A DNA stretch of 64,000 bases from Staphylococcus pseudintermedius. Lineage in GTDB: Bacteria; Bacillota; Bacilli; Staphylococcales; Staphylococcaceae. The position numbers and the translations under genes were made by a program. Shown piece after piece: positions 36,290-45,646 of the stretch. The notes beneath the pieces were generated by a model. That model did no database searches. It saw only the letters and a list, made by a program, of their open reading frames with translations, and was not told the origin of the DNA. Location: NCBI RefSeq assembly GCF_001792775.2, contig NZ_MLGE02000002.1:124001-188000 (forward strand), read 5' to 3'. Within the stretch, counting starts at the first letter, position 1; every line of letters starts with the position of its first letter.

Positions 36290-36995
36290 AATACCTGTAC
36301 TCGAGATTTTCGGTCCTACCATTCAAGGTGAAGGCCGTGTAATTGGTCGTAAAACGATGTTCGTCCGTACAGCTGGTTGTGATTTTCGCTGTAGTTGGTG
36401 CGATTCAAAGTTCACTTGGGATGGCAGTATGAAAGATGACATTGAAATGATGGAAGCAGAAGAGATTTTAGCGCAACTGAGAAATATCGGTGGCAATCGA
36501 TTTAATCACGTCACAATTTCTGGCGGGAATCCTGCTTTAATTAAAGGGTTGCAGTCATTTGTAGATTTATGTGAAGCCAATGACATCCGTACAGCACTTG
36601 AAACACAAGGATCACAGTTCAAGCCTTGGATGCGTCAAATCAATGACTTAACCCTTTCACCTAAGCCACCAAGTTCCGGTATGCAACAAAATTTACCACG
36701 TTTAGATGAAGTCATTGAACAATTAGACATCTCACGTATCAATTTAAAAGTGGTCGTATTTGATGATGCAGATTATGACTTTGCAAAAATGATTCACCAA
36801 CGTTATCCAGATATTCCGTTCTACTTACAAGTGGGCAACCCTTATTTAGAGGAGCATGTCGAACAACATACAGCCAAACTACTCGATCGTTACGAACAGT
36901 TAATCGACCGTGTTACAGCGGATGCGGAGATGAATGAAGTGTTCGTCTTACCACAATTGCACACATTAATTTGGAGTAATCAAAAAGGCGTTTAG
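36282..36995 (+). CDS. queE: 7-carboxy-7-deazaguanine synthase (radical SAM)
   Basis: A 237-residue radical SAM enzyme that contracts carboxytetrahydropterin to 7-carboxy-7-deazaguanine. The cluster motif is CDFRCSWCDSKFTWDG, the C-x3-C-x2-C form. EIFGPTIQGEGRVIGRKTMF at the start and the SGGNPAL segment are QueE features. I use ATG 36282, six bases after AAGGAG, overlapping queD by eight bases. It completes queCDE; the final enzyme QueF is coded at 11.4 kb. Confidence 0.95.
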   Translation: MAKIPVLEIFGPTIQGEGRVIGRKTMFVRTAGCDFRCSWCDSKFTWDGSMKDDIEMMEAEEILAQLRNIGGNRFNHVTISGGNPALIKGLQSFVDLCEANDIRTALETQGSQFKPWMRQINDLTLSPKPPSSGMQQNLPRLDEVIEQLDISRINLKVVVFDDADYDFAKMIHQRYPDIPFYLQVGNPYLEEHVEQHTAKLLDRYEQLIDRVTADAEMNEVFVLPQLHTLIWSNQKGV

Positions 36996-37142
36996 TTGTC
37001 ACTCGTATTAAGAAAGTCACGAATTCAATCATTGATACGCGGTCGCCTCAAAATGTTATTTCGTTAAAAGTGTTATTAAATGCTTATACACAGTGATATT
37101 GATATAATAGTATAATGAATTGCGAAAAGTTAGGAGAACACC

Positions 37143-37742
37143 ATGGCCTTATTTGTCATCTTAAATATCATTATCGTCGTTGGCGTATTTCTTATTGATA
37201 TGTATCGACATCAATACCAATATGTGCGTTTAAGTGCTTTCTTATTTGCGATAACAGTGAATAGTTTACTAAATCCTATTTTATTAAACCAGCTGAATTT
37301 TATTACGATGAGTAGCTTTTTAATGTATTTCATTTGGTTCATCTTACAAATTTATTTAGATCGCCATGTGCGTACTTTTAAAATTCACAACCAAAAATTT
37401 TTCGCTGGTATTACTGCTATGATTATTAGCATTTTATTCGTTGTGATGACACAAACGGCAGATCAAACAATTTATATGTCTGTGCCATACTTAGCACCTG
37501 CTATCTTTTTATTCGGTGCCATCTTACAATTTTCTAGCGTGTTACATTCACCACGGTTTGAAACTTTTTATCGCCGTTTGAAAATGGAAAACCCATTATT
37601 CATAGGTGCCTGCTTTATTGTTGCGTCCATGATACTGATGATGCTATTGACGCCTTTTTGGTACTTATATCTCATCATTTACGCGTGCCTCATCCTCATC
37701 TTTTTGTTAGAACAAATATTTATTTTAGAAAAAGATGATTAA
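37143..37742 (+). CDS. Hypothetical six-helix membrane protein
   Basis: A 199-residue, very hydrophobic protein with about six membrane segments, a basic loop after the first (DMYRHQYQY) and a short acidic end (EKDD). I recognise no family or motif. SD TTAGGAG precedes the ATG. It is separated by about 70 bp from the downstream GlsB/YeaQ gene on the same strand. Confidence 0.6.
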   Translation: MALFVILNIIIVVGVFLIDMYRHQYQYVRLSAFLFAITVNSLLNPILLNQLNFITMSSFLMYFIWFILQIYLDRHVRTFKIHNQKFFAGITAMIISILFVVMTQTADQTIYMSVPYLAPAIFLFGAILQFSSVLHSPRFETFYRRLKMENPLFIGACFIVASMILMMLLTPFWYLYLIIYACLILIFLLEQIFILEKDD

Positions 37743-37811
37743 AAACAAGTTGAACGTGGTATGTATTAATTGAGCCTTAATATAGTTTAGAAAATAAAGG
37801 AGGCATTTACT

Positions 37812-38066
37812 ATGGGTTTTATAGTGATGTTAATTGTCGGCGGTCTCATTGGTTGGGCTGCTGGTGCAATTTTAGGTAAAGATATTCCAGGTGGTATTAT
37901 CGGAAATATTATCGCAGGTTTAGTTGGTTCTGCGATTGGTAGCTGGTTATTAGGTCATTGGGGTCCAGAATTCGGTGGCGTATACATTTTACCAGCATTA
38001 ATCGGATCAATTATTTTAATCGCATTAGCTTCATTAATTTTAGGCAAAATGCGTGGTAAAAAATAG
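37812..38066 (+). CDS. GlsB/YeaQ/YmgE family stress-response membrane protein
   Basis: An 84-residue glycine-rich membrane protein of the transglycosylase-associated (GlsB/YeaQ/YmgE) family. Three hydrophobic segments carry the family repeats GLIGWAAGAILG, GGIIGNIIAGLVGSAIG and LPALIGSIILI. In other Firmicutes such genes belong to general stress or alkaline shock regulons; no direct function is established. The SD AAAGGAGG is nearly perfect, suggesting high expression, and a strong terminator follows. Confidence 0.88.
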   Translation: MGFIVMLIVGGLIGWAAGAILGKDIPGGIIGNIIAGLVGSAIGSWLLGHWGPEFGGVYILPALIGSIILIALASLILGKMRGKK

Positions 38067-38103
38067 ACTCATCCGTCTAAACATACTGTGATAAATACAA
38101 TAT

Positions 38104-38157
38104 AAAGGTGTAGATGATGAAATCTTCTTTCAAAGACTTCAATCATCTACACCTTTT
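38104..38157 (+). terminator. Terminator after the GlsB/YeaQ gene
   Basis: A perfect 15-bp stem (AAAGGTGTAGATGAT with ATCATCTACACCTTT) around a 23-nt loop, followed by T's. Confidence 0.85.
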
Positions 38158-38238
38158 TTGTATCGCTTTTATTGCACATAGAAGTCAAATAGACGACATC
38201 ATTAAATAAAAAGCGTTGTTACATTCACCACGTTCTCC

Positions 38239-39219
38239 TTAAATCGACACGTCTTGTTTCGTTTCATTATCACTTTTTGGCATGCCTACATTCGATGCTT
38301 CTACAATATACTTCGGCCGTTGTTTTACTTCATAATAAATACGTCCTATATATTCACCAATCACACCAATTGAAACGAGTTGGATGCCACCGATAAATAA
38401 CACAGCCGCAATCATCGTAAAGTAACCTGGGACATCAACACCGTGAATGAGTGTATCAATAAAGAGATAAATAATATAAATCATACTGACGCCAAAAATG
38501 AGTAAGCCTAAATAAATCATTGTGCGAAGTGGCTTATAATTAAAAGAAATTAAACCGTCTATCGCATAATTGAGCAAGCTTCTAAATGACCATTTCGACT
38601 CACCCGCTTCACGCTCGACATTTTCATAATGAATGACCTTACTGTTATAACCGATCCATGAAAAGAGTCCTTTTGAGAAACGGTTGTACTCTTTCAAGCT
38701 GACAAGCGAACAGACGGCACGCTGACTTAACATTCTAAAATCACCGACACCATCTTCTAACTCTATATCCTCAATGAAATAATTAATCATTTTGTAATAT
38801 AAACGGGTTACCCATTTGCGCGATGCATGCTCACCAGCGCGATTACGTTTGGCAATAATTTGATCATAACCTTCACGATACGCTTGGACCATTTCAGGTA
38901 TTAACTCAGGCGGATGTTGTAAATCGGCGTCAATCATCACGACCGCATCGCAATCCGTACTATGTTCAAAACCCGCAATCATCGCAGCCTCTTTCCCAAA
39001 ATTTCGACTAAATGAAATAAATTTCACATGGGGTGACTGTGCGGCTGCCTGTTGGAGAAGCGTCATTGTATCATCTTGACTCCCATCATCAACAAACAAC
39101 ATGTCGTAATCATAAGATTGGTCGAGGCTATCTTTTTCTAGAATTTCTGTTAATTCTTGAATCGTTTGATGTAAGACGTCCGTTTCATTAAAACACGGGA
39201 CAATCACACGTAATTTCAT
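38239..39219 (-). CDS. csbB: Glycosyltransferase CsbB (GT2, membrane anchored)
   Basis: A 326-residue family 2 transferase of the DPM1/GtrB type that loads a sugar onto undecaprenyl phosphate. In S. aureus CsbB supplies GlcNAc for lipoteichoic acid modification with YfhO. The catalytic domain shows VIVPCFNETDVL, FVDDGSQDDT, MIDADLQHPPELI and RNRAGEHASRK; two C-terminal membrane helices follow (LGLLIFGVSMIYIIYLF and FTMIAAVLFIGGIQLVSIG). I start at ATG 39219, six bases after TAGGTG, rather than the GTG at 39228. A SigB-like promoter lies about 50 bp upstream. No yfhO gene is adjacent. Confidence 0.88.
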   Translation of the reverse strand: MKLRVIVPCFNETDVLHQTIQELTEILEKDSLDQSYDYDMLFVDDGSQDDTMTLLQQAAAQSPHVKFISFSRNFGKEAAMIAGFEHSTDCDAVVMIDADLQHPPELIPEMVQAYREGYDQIIAKRNRAGEHASRKWVTRLYYKMINYFIEDIELEDGVGDFRMLSQRAVCSLVSLKEYNRFSKGLFSWIGYNSKVIHYENVEREAGESKWSFRSLLNYAIDGLISFNYKPLRTMIYLGLLIFGVSMIYIIYLFIDTLIHGVDVPGYFTMIAAVLFIGGIQLVSIGVIGEYIGRIYYEVKQRPKYIVEASNVGMPKSDNETKQDVSI

Positions 39220-39267
39220 TTTGTGCACCTACTCCATTAGCTTTTTTCTATCTACTATCCTTTGTTT

Positions 39268-39293
39268 CTACCCCTTTGCAGGAAAAATATAAC
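39268..39293 (-). promoter_or_regulatory. Candidate sigma-B promoter for csbB
   Basis: On the minus strand GTTATA (39293-39288) and GGGTAG (39273-39268) are separated by 14 bp; the SigB consensus is GTTTAA-N12-15-GGGTAT. The match is four of six and five of six. csbB is SigB-controlled in B. subtilis, which makes this plausible. Confidence 0.45.
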
Positions 39294-39751
39294 TTTTGCT
39301 TTCAAAATAAAAAAGCGGCATAGAAGTCTAACGTTCAAATTAGATTTCGTATGTCCACTCTACATAGAAACAATTTCATACAATGCTGTTCAGTTACTTG
39401 TGCACATGTCTCCGATTGCTCTGACACACTTGCGATGATTCATTTAATTATAGCTAGAATGGTATTCCAATGCATCTCTAACTTTCCTTTACACTTTAAG
39501 CAATGAGACGGACATTGAGTTTTCCCATTTCCTATCCTATTGGTGAACTTATATCCATTACTGATGATAACAGCGTCGCAAAATGAGGATAAATTAGACG
39601 TAAAAATTGAATGCTATAGATTATCTTTTTTCATAAACTTGCCCTAATTGACTGTATTTGATGCAAGATTGCCCAGAATACTGAGACTCCTAAGGGATAA
39701 GTTAAAGGCTAAACAACGTCATTTAACTTTAAAAGGGGCTACCGTTTAACG

Positions 39752-39909
39752 CAGTAGCTATCTGACTTCTCAATGCACATGCTTTTGAGAAGTCTAGTCA
39801 GCCTTGCGGGGGCAGTACGACGAAATCTTTGTTACACATGAGATTCCTGTACTGCTCTCAAAATCCAATTCGGCATCCATCTAGTGTACACTTCAATCAA
39901 GCCGAATTG
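39752..39909 (+). repeat. Interspersed structured repeat, copy B, with adjoining hairpins
   Basis: The core TAGCTATCTGACTTCTCAATG, a short loop, TTTTGAGAAGT and CAGCCTTGCGGG matches copy A (5929-5995, opposite strand). Stem one is ACTTCTCAA (39765-39773) with TTGAGAAGT (39785-39793). A second hairpin pairs GCAGTAC (39812-39818) with GTACTGC (39849-39855) around a GACGAAATCT part, and a third pairs CAATTCGGC (39866-39874) with GCCGAATTG (39901-39909). No gene is supported anywhere in 39229-40035, one of the longest noncoding stretches here. Confidence 0.65.
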
Positions 39910-40035
39910 ATTTGAAGGGCCAGCCCCTAGGAACGCGAAGTCATGAAGGCAATCAAAAACCGAAAATCGTAGGGAGGGCAAGTTTAACAAAATATTGCAT
40001 CAATCGCATTAAAAGTTTTTATGTCCCATCCTCAT

Positions 40036-41391
40036 TTAGGATTCATCTTTTAAATAATCATCCTCGTCATCTTCATTTTTTATGCGTGAGTCATTGTATT
40101 CATAACGCAATAGCACATGGATAATTTGATGGTTTTCAATTTCAGAAATCACCCAACGATCATGTGCCGTATCGACAAAATCATCTTGTTCAAGATCGGT
40201 GTTTTGCGCTTGAAGCCAACCGCCAATCGTATCAATGTCTTCTGAATCTTCAAAGACAATGCCGAACATTTCTTCTAAATCACTAAGTAATACACGTCCA
40301 TTAATTTGGTATGTTTGCTCATCTAACTTCACGATATCGTTCACTTCATCATCGTCAAACTCATCTCGAATTTCACCGACGATTTCCTCTAAAATATCTT
40401 CCATCGTTAAAATCCCAGCTGTGCCACCGTATTCATCAATAATTAAACTGATGTGTACATGTTCGCGTTGCATACGTACAAGCGCATCACTAATACGTGT
40501 CGTTTCTGAAATCATTGGCAATTCGTGAATATAGTTACTGATTTTAATCGGTACACCTGATGCGTATTCCGTTAAAAATTCTTTTACGTTTATAAAACCT
40601 TTAATGTGGTCTTTATCGCCGTCTTCCGTAATAGGATAACGTGTAAATTGATGTTCTTTAATCGTCTCTAGCAACTCATCAACATTAAAAGGTTCGTTCA
40701 GTGTAATCATTTGCGTACGCGGCACCATAATATCTTTCGCGTGGCGTTCGTCAAACGAAAAAATATTTTGCATATATGCGAGCTCAGTTTGGTTGATTTC
40801 ACCACCATGATAGCTGTTATTCATAATGATTTTGAGCTCTTCTTCTGACATCGCTTCATTACCTGCATTTGGATCTGCACCAAAAATTCGAATAATAAAG
40901 CGCGCAGAACCATTCATTAACCAGATGAGCGGCTTCATAATCAATCCGAAATAGTACAGCGGTCTTGCATAAAGTAATGCGATACGGTCTGTATATTGAA
41001 TCGCTAAACTTTTCGGCGCCAACTCACCTATCACGACATGAATGTATGTCACGACAGTAAACGCCACGACGATAGATACCGTCATCACTAGCGCATCCGG
41101 GATATTCAGCAGTTCGATGACCGGGTGTAAAATCCTTTCAAATAAAGGTTCACCTAACCAACCTAAACCAAGTGAAGTCACTGTAATTCCTAATTGACAG
41201 GCTGATAAATAATAATCTAAATTTGAAATCATTTTTTTCACGACACGTGCATTCCCATTTCCCTCAGCAATGAGTTGTTCCACACGTGAAGCTCTCACCT
41301 TTACTAATGCAAATTCAGAACCTACAAAGACTGTAGTTAAAGCAATTAATGCAAAAAATATAAATAAGTATAATATGGTCGTACTATCCAA
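40036..41391 (-). CDS. mpfA: CNNM/CorC-family membrane protein (HlyC-like, Mg2+ export)
   Basis: A 451-residue protein with an N-terminal DUF21/CNNM membrane domain (about residues 1-190, including [22 protein letters not shown]), a CBS pair ([14 protein letters not shown] and [13 protein letters not shown] onward) and a C-terminal CorC/HlyC domain. In S. aureus the homologue MpfA protects against excess magnesium and is thought to export it. The start is TTG, supported by the N-terminus MDSTTI matching the S. aureus protein. The perfect SD is 23 bases away with a small hairpin between. Unlike S. aureus as I recall it, nagA is not found between this gene and fruA. Confidence 0.88.
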   Translation of the reverse strand: MDSTTILYLFIFFALIALTTVFVGSEFALVKVRASRVEQLIAEGNGNARVVKKMISNLDYYLSACQLGITVTSLGLGWLGEPLFERILHPVIELLNIPDALVMTVSIVVAFTVVTYIHVVIGELAPKSLAIQYTDRIALLYARPLYYFGLIMKPLIWLMNGSARFIIRIFGADPNAGNEAMSEEELKIIMNNSYHGGEINQTELAYMQNIFSFDERHAKDIMVPRTQMITLNEPFNVDELLETIKEHQFTRYPITEDGDKDHIKGFINVKEFLTEYASGVPIKISNYIHELPMISETTRISDALVRMQREHVHISLIIDEYGGTAGILTMEDILEEIVGEIRDEFDDDEVNDIVKLDEQTYQINGRVLLSDLEEMFGIVFEDSEDIDTIGGWLQAQNTDLEQDDFVDTAHDRWVISEIENHQIIHVLLRYEYNDSRIKNEDDEDDYLKDES

Positions 41392-41397
41392 TTAGTT

Positions 41398-41422
41398 CCC
41401 TATTAGATAGGGATTCACCTCC
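41398..41422 (-). promoter_or_regulatory. Ribosome binding site separated from the mpfA start by a hairpin
   Basis: GGAGGTGA (41422-41415) is complementary to the 16S end over eight bases, but 23 bases lie between it and the TTG start at 41391. Those bases contain CCCTAT-CTA-ATAGGG (41412-41398), a six-bp stem with a three-base loop. Folded, it brings the SD within about 12 bases of the start. No other start with normal spacing is in frame. Confidence 0.55.
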
Positions 41423-41762
41423 GTTAATTGACATCGCCCAATAGAAAGCAACGTTGTATTGATTTGGCTATAGCGACAAGTCATATTCACATTTCCTAAA
41501 TCCTTCCCATTGAGCAACCTCCAGACACAAAAATATTAATTTTATCATATCATATCTTTGAGTGAAATTATACTATGAACGTGTGAGACTTGAGACCCAT
41601 TTTGTTCAGATTACGATTTACCGTTATTTCACTTTGATTGACTTCTTTTATTGTACACACCACATTTTAACACGTGAGACTACATAGCACATCGCACGCA
41701 TTTTAAAGTGGATAGACTATTTCTAACATCTTAATTCTCAAACTTTTCCCAAACATTTAAAA

Positions 41763-41797
41763 AGACACACGCATGATTTAAAAGCATGCCTGTGTCT
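41763..41797 (-). terminator. Terminator of the fruRKA operon
   Basis: AGACACACGCATG pairs with CATGCCTGTGTCT (one mismatch), with a TTTTT run on the minus strand, 13 bp after the fruA stop. The rest of the 41392-41762 gap is the mpfA leader with no supported gene. Confidence 0.88.
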
Positions 41798-41809
41798 CTT
41801 CAAAAATGT

Positions 41810-43708
41810 CTACGCTTTATTGGGTGATTGTTTAATCATACCGTAAATCACTGCACCGACAACCGCACCAATTAAGATGGCAAGCAGTGTGAGTAATGCG
41901 TGACTTGGATCTGTACCAATAATCACGACTAAACCACCGTGTGGCGCGTTAATATTGGAACCGAATAGTAACGCAAGTCCACCAGCAACACCAGAACCAA
42001 TCATCATTGACGGAATGACACGTAATGGGTCTGCTGCCGCGAATGGAATAGCCCCTTCAGTTATAAAGCTTGCGCCCATCACAAAGTTAGGAATGATTGA
42101 ACCGCGTTGTTCTTTAGTAAACTTAGAACGGAAAATCATCATCGCTATCGCAAGTGCAATTGGAGGCACCATACCACCAACCATTGCTGCTGTAATTGGC
42201 GCTACATTACCTGCTGTTAACGCTGCATTACTGAAAACGTAAGCTGCTTTATTGAACGGACCACCCATGTCAATCGCCATCATTGCACCGAGTATGATAC
42301 CGAGAATGACCACATTGCTACCTGATAAGTTATTCAATCCTGAAATTAAAGCATTATTTAACCATGCAGCAGGTGTATTGAATACGTAAATCATCAATAA
42401 GCCTGTGACAGTAACAGAAACGATCGGGTAAATCAATGTTGGTTTAAGCCCTTCTAACATTTGCGGGAAGTTTTGCGTTGCTTTCTTAATCCCTTGTGTT
42501 AAATAACCTGCTAAGAAACCAGCGATAATCCCACCTAAAAATCCCGAGTCACCAGAGACTGCAAGCATACCGCCTACAAGACCGGCAGCAAAACCTGGTT
42601 TGTCAGCAATACTACGTGCAATGTAACCCGCTAAAATAGGAATAATTAACGCAAATGCACTCTTATTCCCGATGTTCCATAACGTTTCAGCAAATGCATT
42701 GTATTCAGAACTTTTCGGATCCATCGCATTTGGCCCAATCATAAATACAATCGCCATTAAAATACCACCCGCAATAACAAGCGGCAACATATTTGATACA
42801 CCATTCATCAAGTGTTTGTAAATCGCTTTACCGACACTTAGTTTTTCATCTTCGTCATTTGTGCTTTGACGATTGTCAGCTACGAATGGTTTACGCGTTG
42901 TATCTAATGCTGTGTTAATTAATGATTCTGGGCGTTTGATCCCATCAGCTACAGGTACTTGAACCACGTTTTTACCATTAAAACGATTGGTTTCAACGTG
43001 AACGTCCGCCGCAACAATCACACCTGTCGCACGTTCGATATCTTCTTGTGTTAATCTATTTTTAATGCCACTAGCGCCGTTTGTTTCGACTTTAATGTTA
43101 ATACCCATTTCTTCAGCTTGTTTTTTCAAAGCATCCCGTGCCATATACGTATGTGCAATACCTGTTGTGCAAGCTGTCACCGCAAGAATATAAGGTTCAT
43201 TATGATCTACAGGTGCAGGTTCAGCGGTTGCTTCAGTGTCATCATCTGTCGCTTCATCATCTGCTTTATTAATAATTGCGAGCACAGCTTCAGGTGAATC
43301 TGCTTCTAATAAAGCTTGACGTACATTTTCATCCATTAAAACACTCGATAATTTGGCTAAAGCATCTAAATGCGTTTGTGCCCCAGTTGCCGGTGCTGCA
43401 ATCATAAAGAATAAATGTGCCGGCTGCATGTCTAAGCTGTCATAGTCAACACCTGCTTTAGACTTACCGAATGCGATCGCTGGTGTTTTGACCGCTTCTA
43501 CTTTCGCATGTGGAATCGCAATCCCCTCACCAATACCTGTTGAACTTTGTTGTTCTCGTTTGTGGATCGCTGCGATATAGTCATCTAATTGATTTAATTT
43601 TCCTGCTTGATTTAATTGTTGTGCGAGTTCGTCAATGACACTATCTTTCGTAGTCGCTGAAAGATCCATTGCGATTGTTTCTTTTGTGAGTAACTCAGTA
43701 ATTCTCAT
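41810..43708 (-). CDS. fruA: PTS fructose transporter subunit IIABC
   Basis: A 632-residue PTS permease that imports fructose as fructose-1-phosphate. Domain IIA comes first (phosphorylated histidine in EGIAIPHAKVEA), then IIB (cysteine in AVTACTTGIAHTYMARDAL, about residue 180), then the IIC membrane domain from about residue 295 (MNGVSNMLPLVIAGGILMAIVF). I start at ATG 43708, right after SD GAGGAGGGG, rather than five codons upstream. It directly follows fruK, the SD lying within the end of that gene. Confidence 0.95.
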   Translation of the reverse strand: MRITELLTKETIAMDLSATTKDSVIDELAQQLNQAGKLNQLDDYIAAIHKREQQSSTGIGEGIAIPHAKVEAVKTPAIAFGKSKAGVDYDSLDMQPAHLFFMIAAPATGAQTHLDALAKLSSVLMDENVRQALLEADSPEAVLAIINKADDEATDDDTEATAEPAPVDHNEPYILAVTACTTGIAHTYMARDALKKQAEEMGINIKVETNGASGIKNRLTQEDIERATGVIVAADVHVETNRFNGKNVVQVPVADGIKRPESLINTALDTTRKPFVADNRQSTNDEDEKLSVGKAIYKHLMNGVSNMLPLVIAGGILMAIVFMIGPNAMDPKSSEYNAFAETLWNIGNKSAFALIIPILAGYIARSIADKPGFAAGLVGGMLAVSGDSGFLGGIIAGFLAGYLTQGIKKATQNFPQMLEGLKPTLIYPIVSVTVTGLLMIYVFNTPAAWLNNALISGLNNLSGSNVVILGIILGAMMAIDMGGPFNKAAYVFSNAALTAGNVAPITAAMVGGMVPPIALAIAMMIFRSKFTKEQRGSIIPNFVMGASFITEGAIPFAAADPLRVIPSMMIGSGVAGGLALLFGSNINAPHGGLVVIIGTDPSHALLTLLAILIGAVVGAVIYGMIKQSPNKA

Positions 43709-43709
43709 G

Positions 43710-44633
43710 TTACCCCTCCTCATTAAGTGGTTGAATCGTCACATGTGCTTGGAGTTCTTGAATCATGTCATATTGTGCTAAATCATCGTTAAAGGCTGTC
43801 GCAGAACCTGATGCAACGGCTAATTTGAGTGCCTCAGGTAAAGCGAGGTTTTGAGAAATTCCTGCCACCATTCCGGCTACTGTACTATCACCAGCACCGA
43901 CTGTATTGACAACTTGACCTTGTGGTGCTTGAATTTTGTATGCCACTTCTCGATCCGCATAAATCGCACCAGCACCACCGAGTGATACGATGACGGATTG
44001 TGCCCCTTTATCAACTAAACGGCGGGCATACGTTAACACGTCTTGGTCTGTCTCTATCTTCGTGTTAAACATTGCTTCAAGTTCGTGCTGATTTGGTTTA
44101 ATAAATAAAGGATAATACGGTAAAATCCCTTCGATTAAAGATTTCTCAGCATCAACGACAAGTTTTGCGCCTGTTTGTTGTGCGATCTTTGCAATATCGA
44201 TATAAATGGTGTCCGGCAGACTTGCAGGCACACTTCCGGCGACAACAACGATATCCTCAGCCGTTGTCACATGAAGTTGTTCGAATAAAGTCGCTACTTG
44301 GGTTTCGGTAATGTGCGGTCCAGCCGCGTTAATCTCTGTCTCAGTTTGACTCTTCAACTTCACATTAATACGTGTATCTTCATCAACTTGTGTAAATGCC
44401 GTATGAATTCCTTCTTCTTTTAAAGTGTTTTCGATAAATTGACCTGGAAAGCCACCGATAAATCCTAAAGCTGTTGAAGGAACTTGTAATGTTTGTAAGA
44501 CGCGAGAAACGTTGATCCCTTTCCCCCCCGCAAATTTCGCAATGGCCGTCGTACGATTCAACGCACCCGCAGCAAAATCATCTACAAACATGACATAATC
44601 AATAGATGGATTGAATGTCACTGTATAAATCAT
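43710..44633 (-). CDS. fruK: 1-phosphofructokinase
   Basis: A 307-residue PfkB-family kinase that converts fructose-1-phosphate to fructose-1,6-bisphosphate. Family signatures are AGGKGINVSRVLQTL near residue 37 and the late VNTVGAGDSTVAGMVAG with the catalytic aspartate. Two ATGs stand in tandem (44636 and 44633); the second has the better distance to AGGAGG and gives the usual N-terminus MIYTVTFNPSIDY. The first overlaps the fruR stop (ATGA). In S. aureus annotation the gene is also called fruB. Confidence 0.95.
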   Translation of the reverse strand: MIYTVTFNPSIDYVMFVDDFAAGALNRTTAIAKFAGGKGINVSRVLQTLQVPSTALGFIGGFPGQFIENTLKEEGIHTAFTQVDEDTRINVKLKSQTETEINAAGPHITETQVATLFEQLHVTTAEDIVVVAGSVPASLPDTIYIDIAKIAQQTGAKLVVDAEKSLIEGILPYYPLFIKPNQHELEAMFNTKIETDQDVLTYARRLVDKGAQSVIVSLGGAGAIYADREVAYKIQAPQGQVVNTVGAGDSTVAGMVAGISQNLALPEALKLAVASGSATAFNDDLAQYDMIQELQAHVTIQPLNEEG

Positions 44634-45394
44634 CATTTGCCTCCTAATATTTCAAAATGATTGTCATAAATATCAAAATGACGCATATGACGTGCTTTTT
44701 CTGAAGTAATTAAAATCGGTTGCTCTGTCGCGTGAATCGCGGCTAAATATTGCTGATTGAACTTTGACGTATCCGCAAGTATATACACTTGTTGTGCGTG
44801 TTGCATCGCTGTCTCTTTCACAATCGCCTCTCGCTCATCCGGTGTCGTGAGCCCGGCTTCACAGTCGATACCATTCACACCTAGAAATACTTTGTTAAAG
44901 CGATAATGTTGTAAGAACGAGACTGCACGACTACCGACTACCGCCAAAGTGTTCGCCTTCACATCGCCACCGATAATTTTAGTTGCAATTCCCTTTTTCA
45001 ATAACGCTTCAACATGTGGTAACCCGTTTGTAATCACCGTTATGTCTTTCGCCGTTAAAAAAGGAATCATTTCTAAAGTTGTAGAACCGGCATCCAAATA
45101 CACACAATCACCATCATTCACCAGTTGTGCCGCTCTTTTCGCAATTTCCACCTTTTCATCAATATGCTGAGTGCGTTTCTCATGAAGTTCAGGTTCCTTT
45201 TGTTCGCTAATTAACTTTGCACCCCCGTGCACACGTGTCAACTTGCCATCGTCTTGGAGTTTCGATAAGTCACGTCGAATTGTGGAGGCACTGGAGCCCG
45301 TAAATTCCATTAAATGTTGTAATGATAAGAATTGATGTTGGTCTAATGCAGTAAGTATGAGTTCATGTCTTTTTTCCGTTAACAACTTTATCAC
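44633..45394 (-). CDS. fruR: DeoR-family regulator of the fructose operon
   Basis: A 253-residue repressor with an N-terminal DeoR helix-turn-helix (FTGSSASTIRRDLSKLQDDGKLTRVHGG, residues 29-56) and a C-terminal sugar-phosphate sensor domain (DAGSTTLEM, ITNGLPHV, GVNGIDCEAGLTTPDE). It probably responds to fructose-1-phosphate. It is the first gene of fruRKA and would regulate its own operon; two direct repeats overlap the promoter just upstream. Confidence 0.92.
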   Translation of the reverse strand: MIKLLTEKRHELILTALDQHQFLSLQHLMEFTGSSASTIRRDLSKLQDDGKLTRVHGGAKLISEQKEPELHEKRTQHIDEKVEIAKRAAQLVNDGDCVYLDAGSTTLEMIPFLTAKDITVITNGLPHVEALLKKGIATKIIGGDVKANTLAVVGSRAVSFLQHYRFNKVFLGVNGIDCEAGLTTPDEREAIVKETAMQHAQQVYILADTSKFNQQYLAAIHATEQPILITSEKARHMRHFDIYDNHFEILGGK

Positions 45395-45408
45395 CTCAAT
45401 TCAGTTAC

Positions 45409-45447
45409 ATTATAGTGTATCCGTTTTCATTAATCAACCATTTTCAT
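45409..45447 (-). promoter_or_regulatory. fruRKA promoter with direct-repeat candidate FruR operators
   Basis: On the minus strand TTGATT (45437-45432) and TATAAT (45414-45409) are 17 bp apart, a good sigma-A promoter. ATGAAAATGG (45447-45438) and ATGAAAACGG (45430-45421) form direct repeats 17 bp apart that flank and enter the spacer; these would suit a DeoR-type repressor. Confidence 0.65.
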
Positions 45448-45646
45448 TCACAATCTTTCAAAATAAGTCACATACGCGTGAATAATTACAAAAATCAGTC
45501 ATATTCAACCAAAAGCACATTGACTTTTTTCATTTTTGTCTTCGTTTAGCGCATGGAAATCAATATGAATCGTTATGTCGTCGTGCTATGATATAGTTAA
45601 ATAGAATATCTAGTCAATGAACGATTCAAAAAGGAGCGTAACAGAT

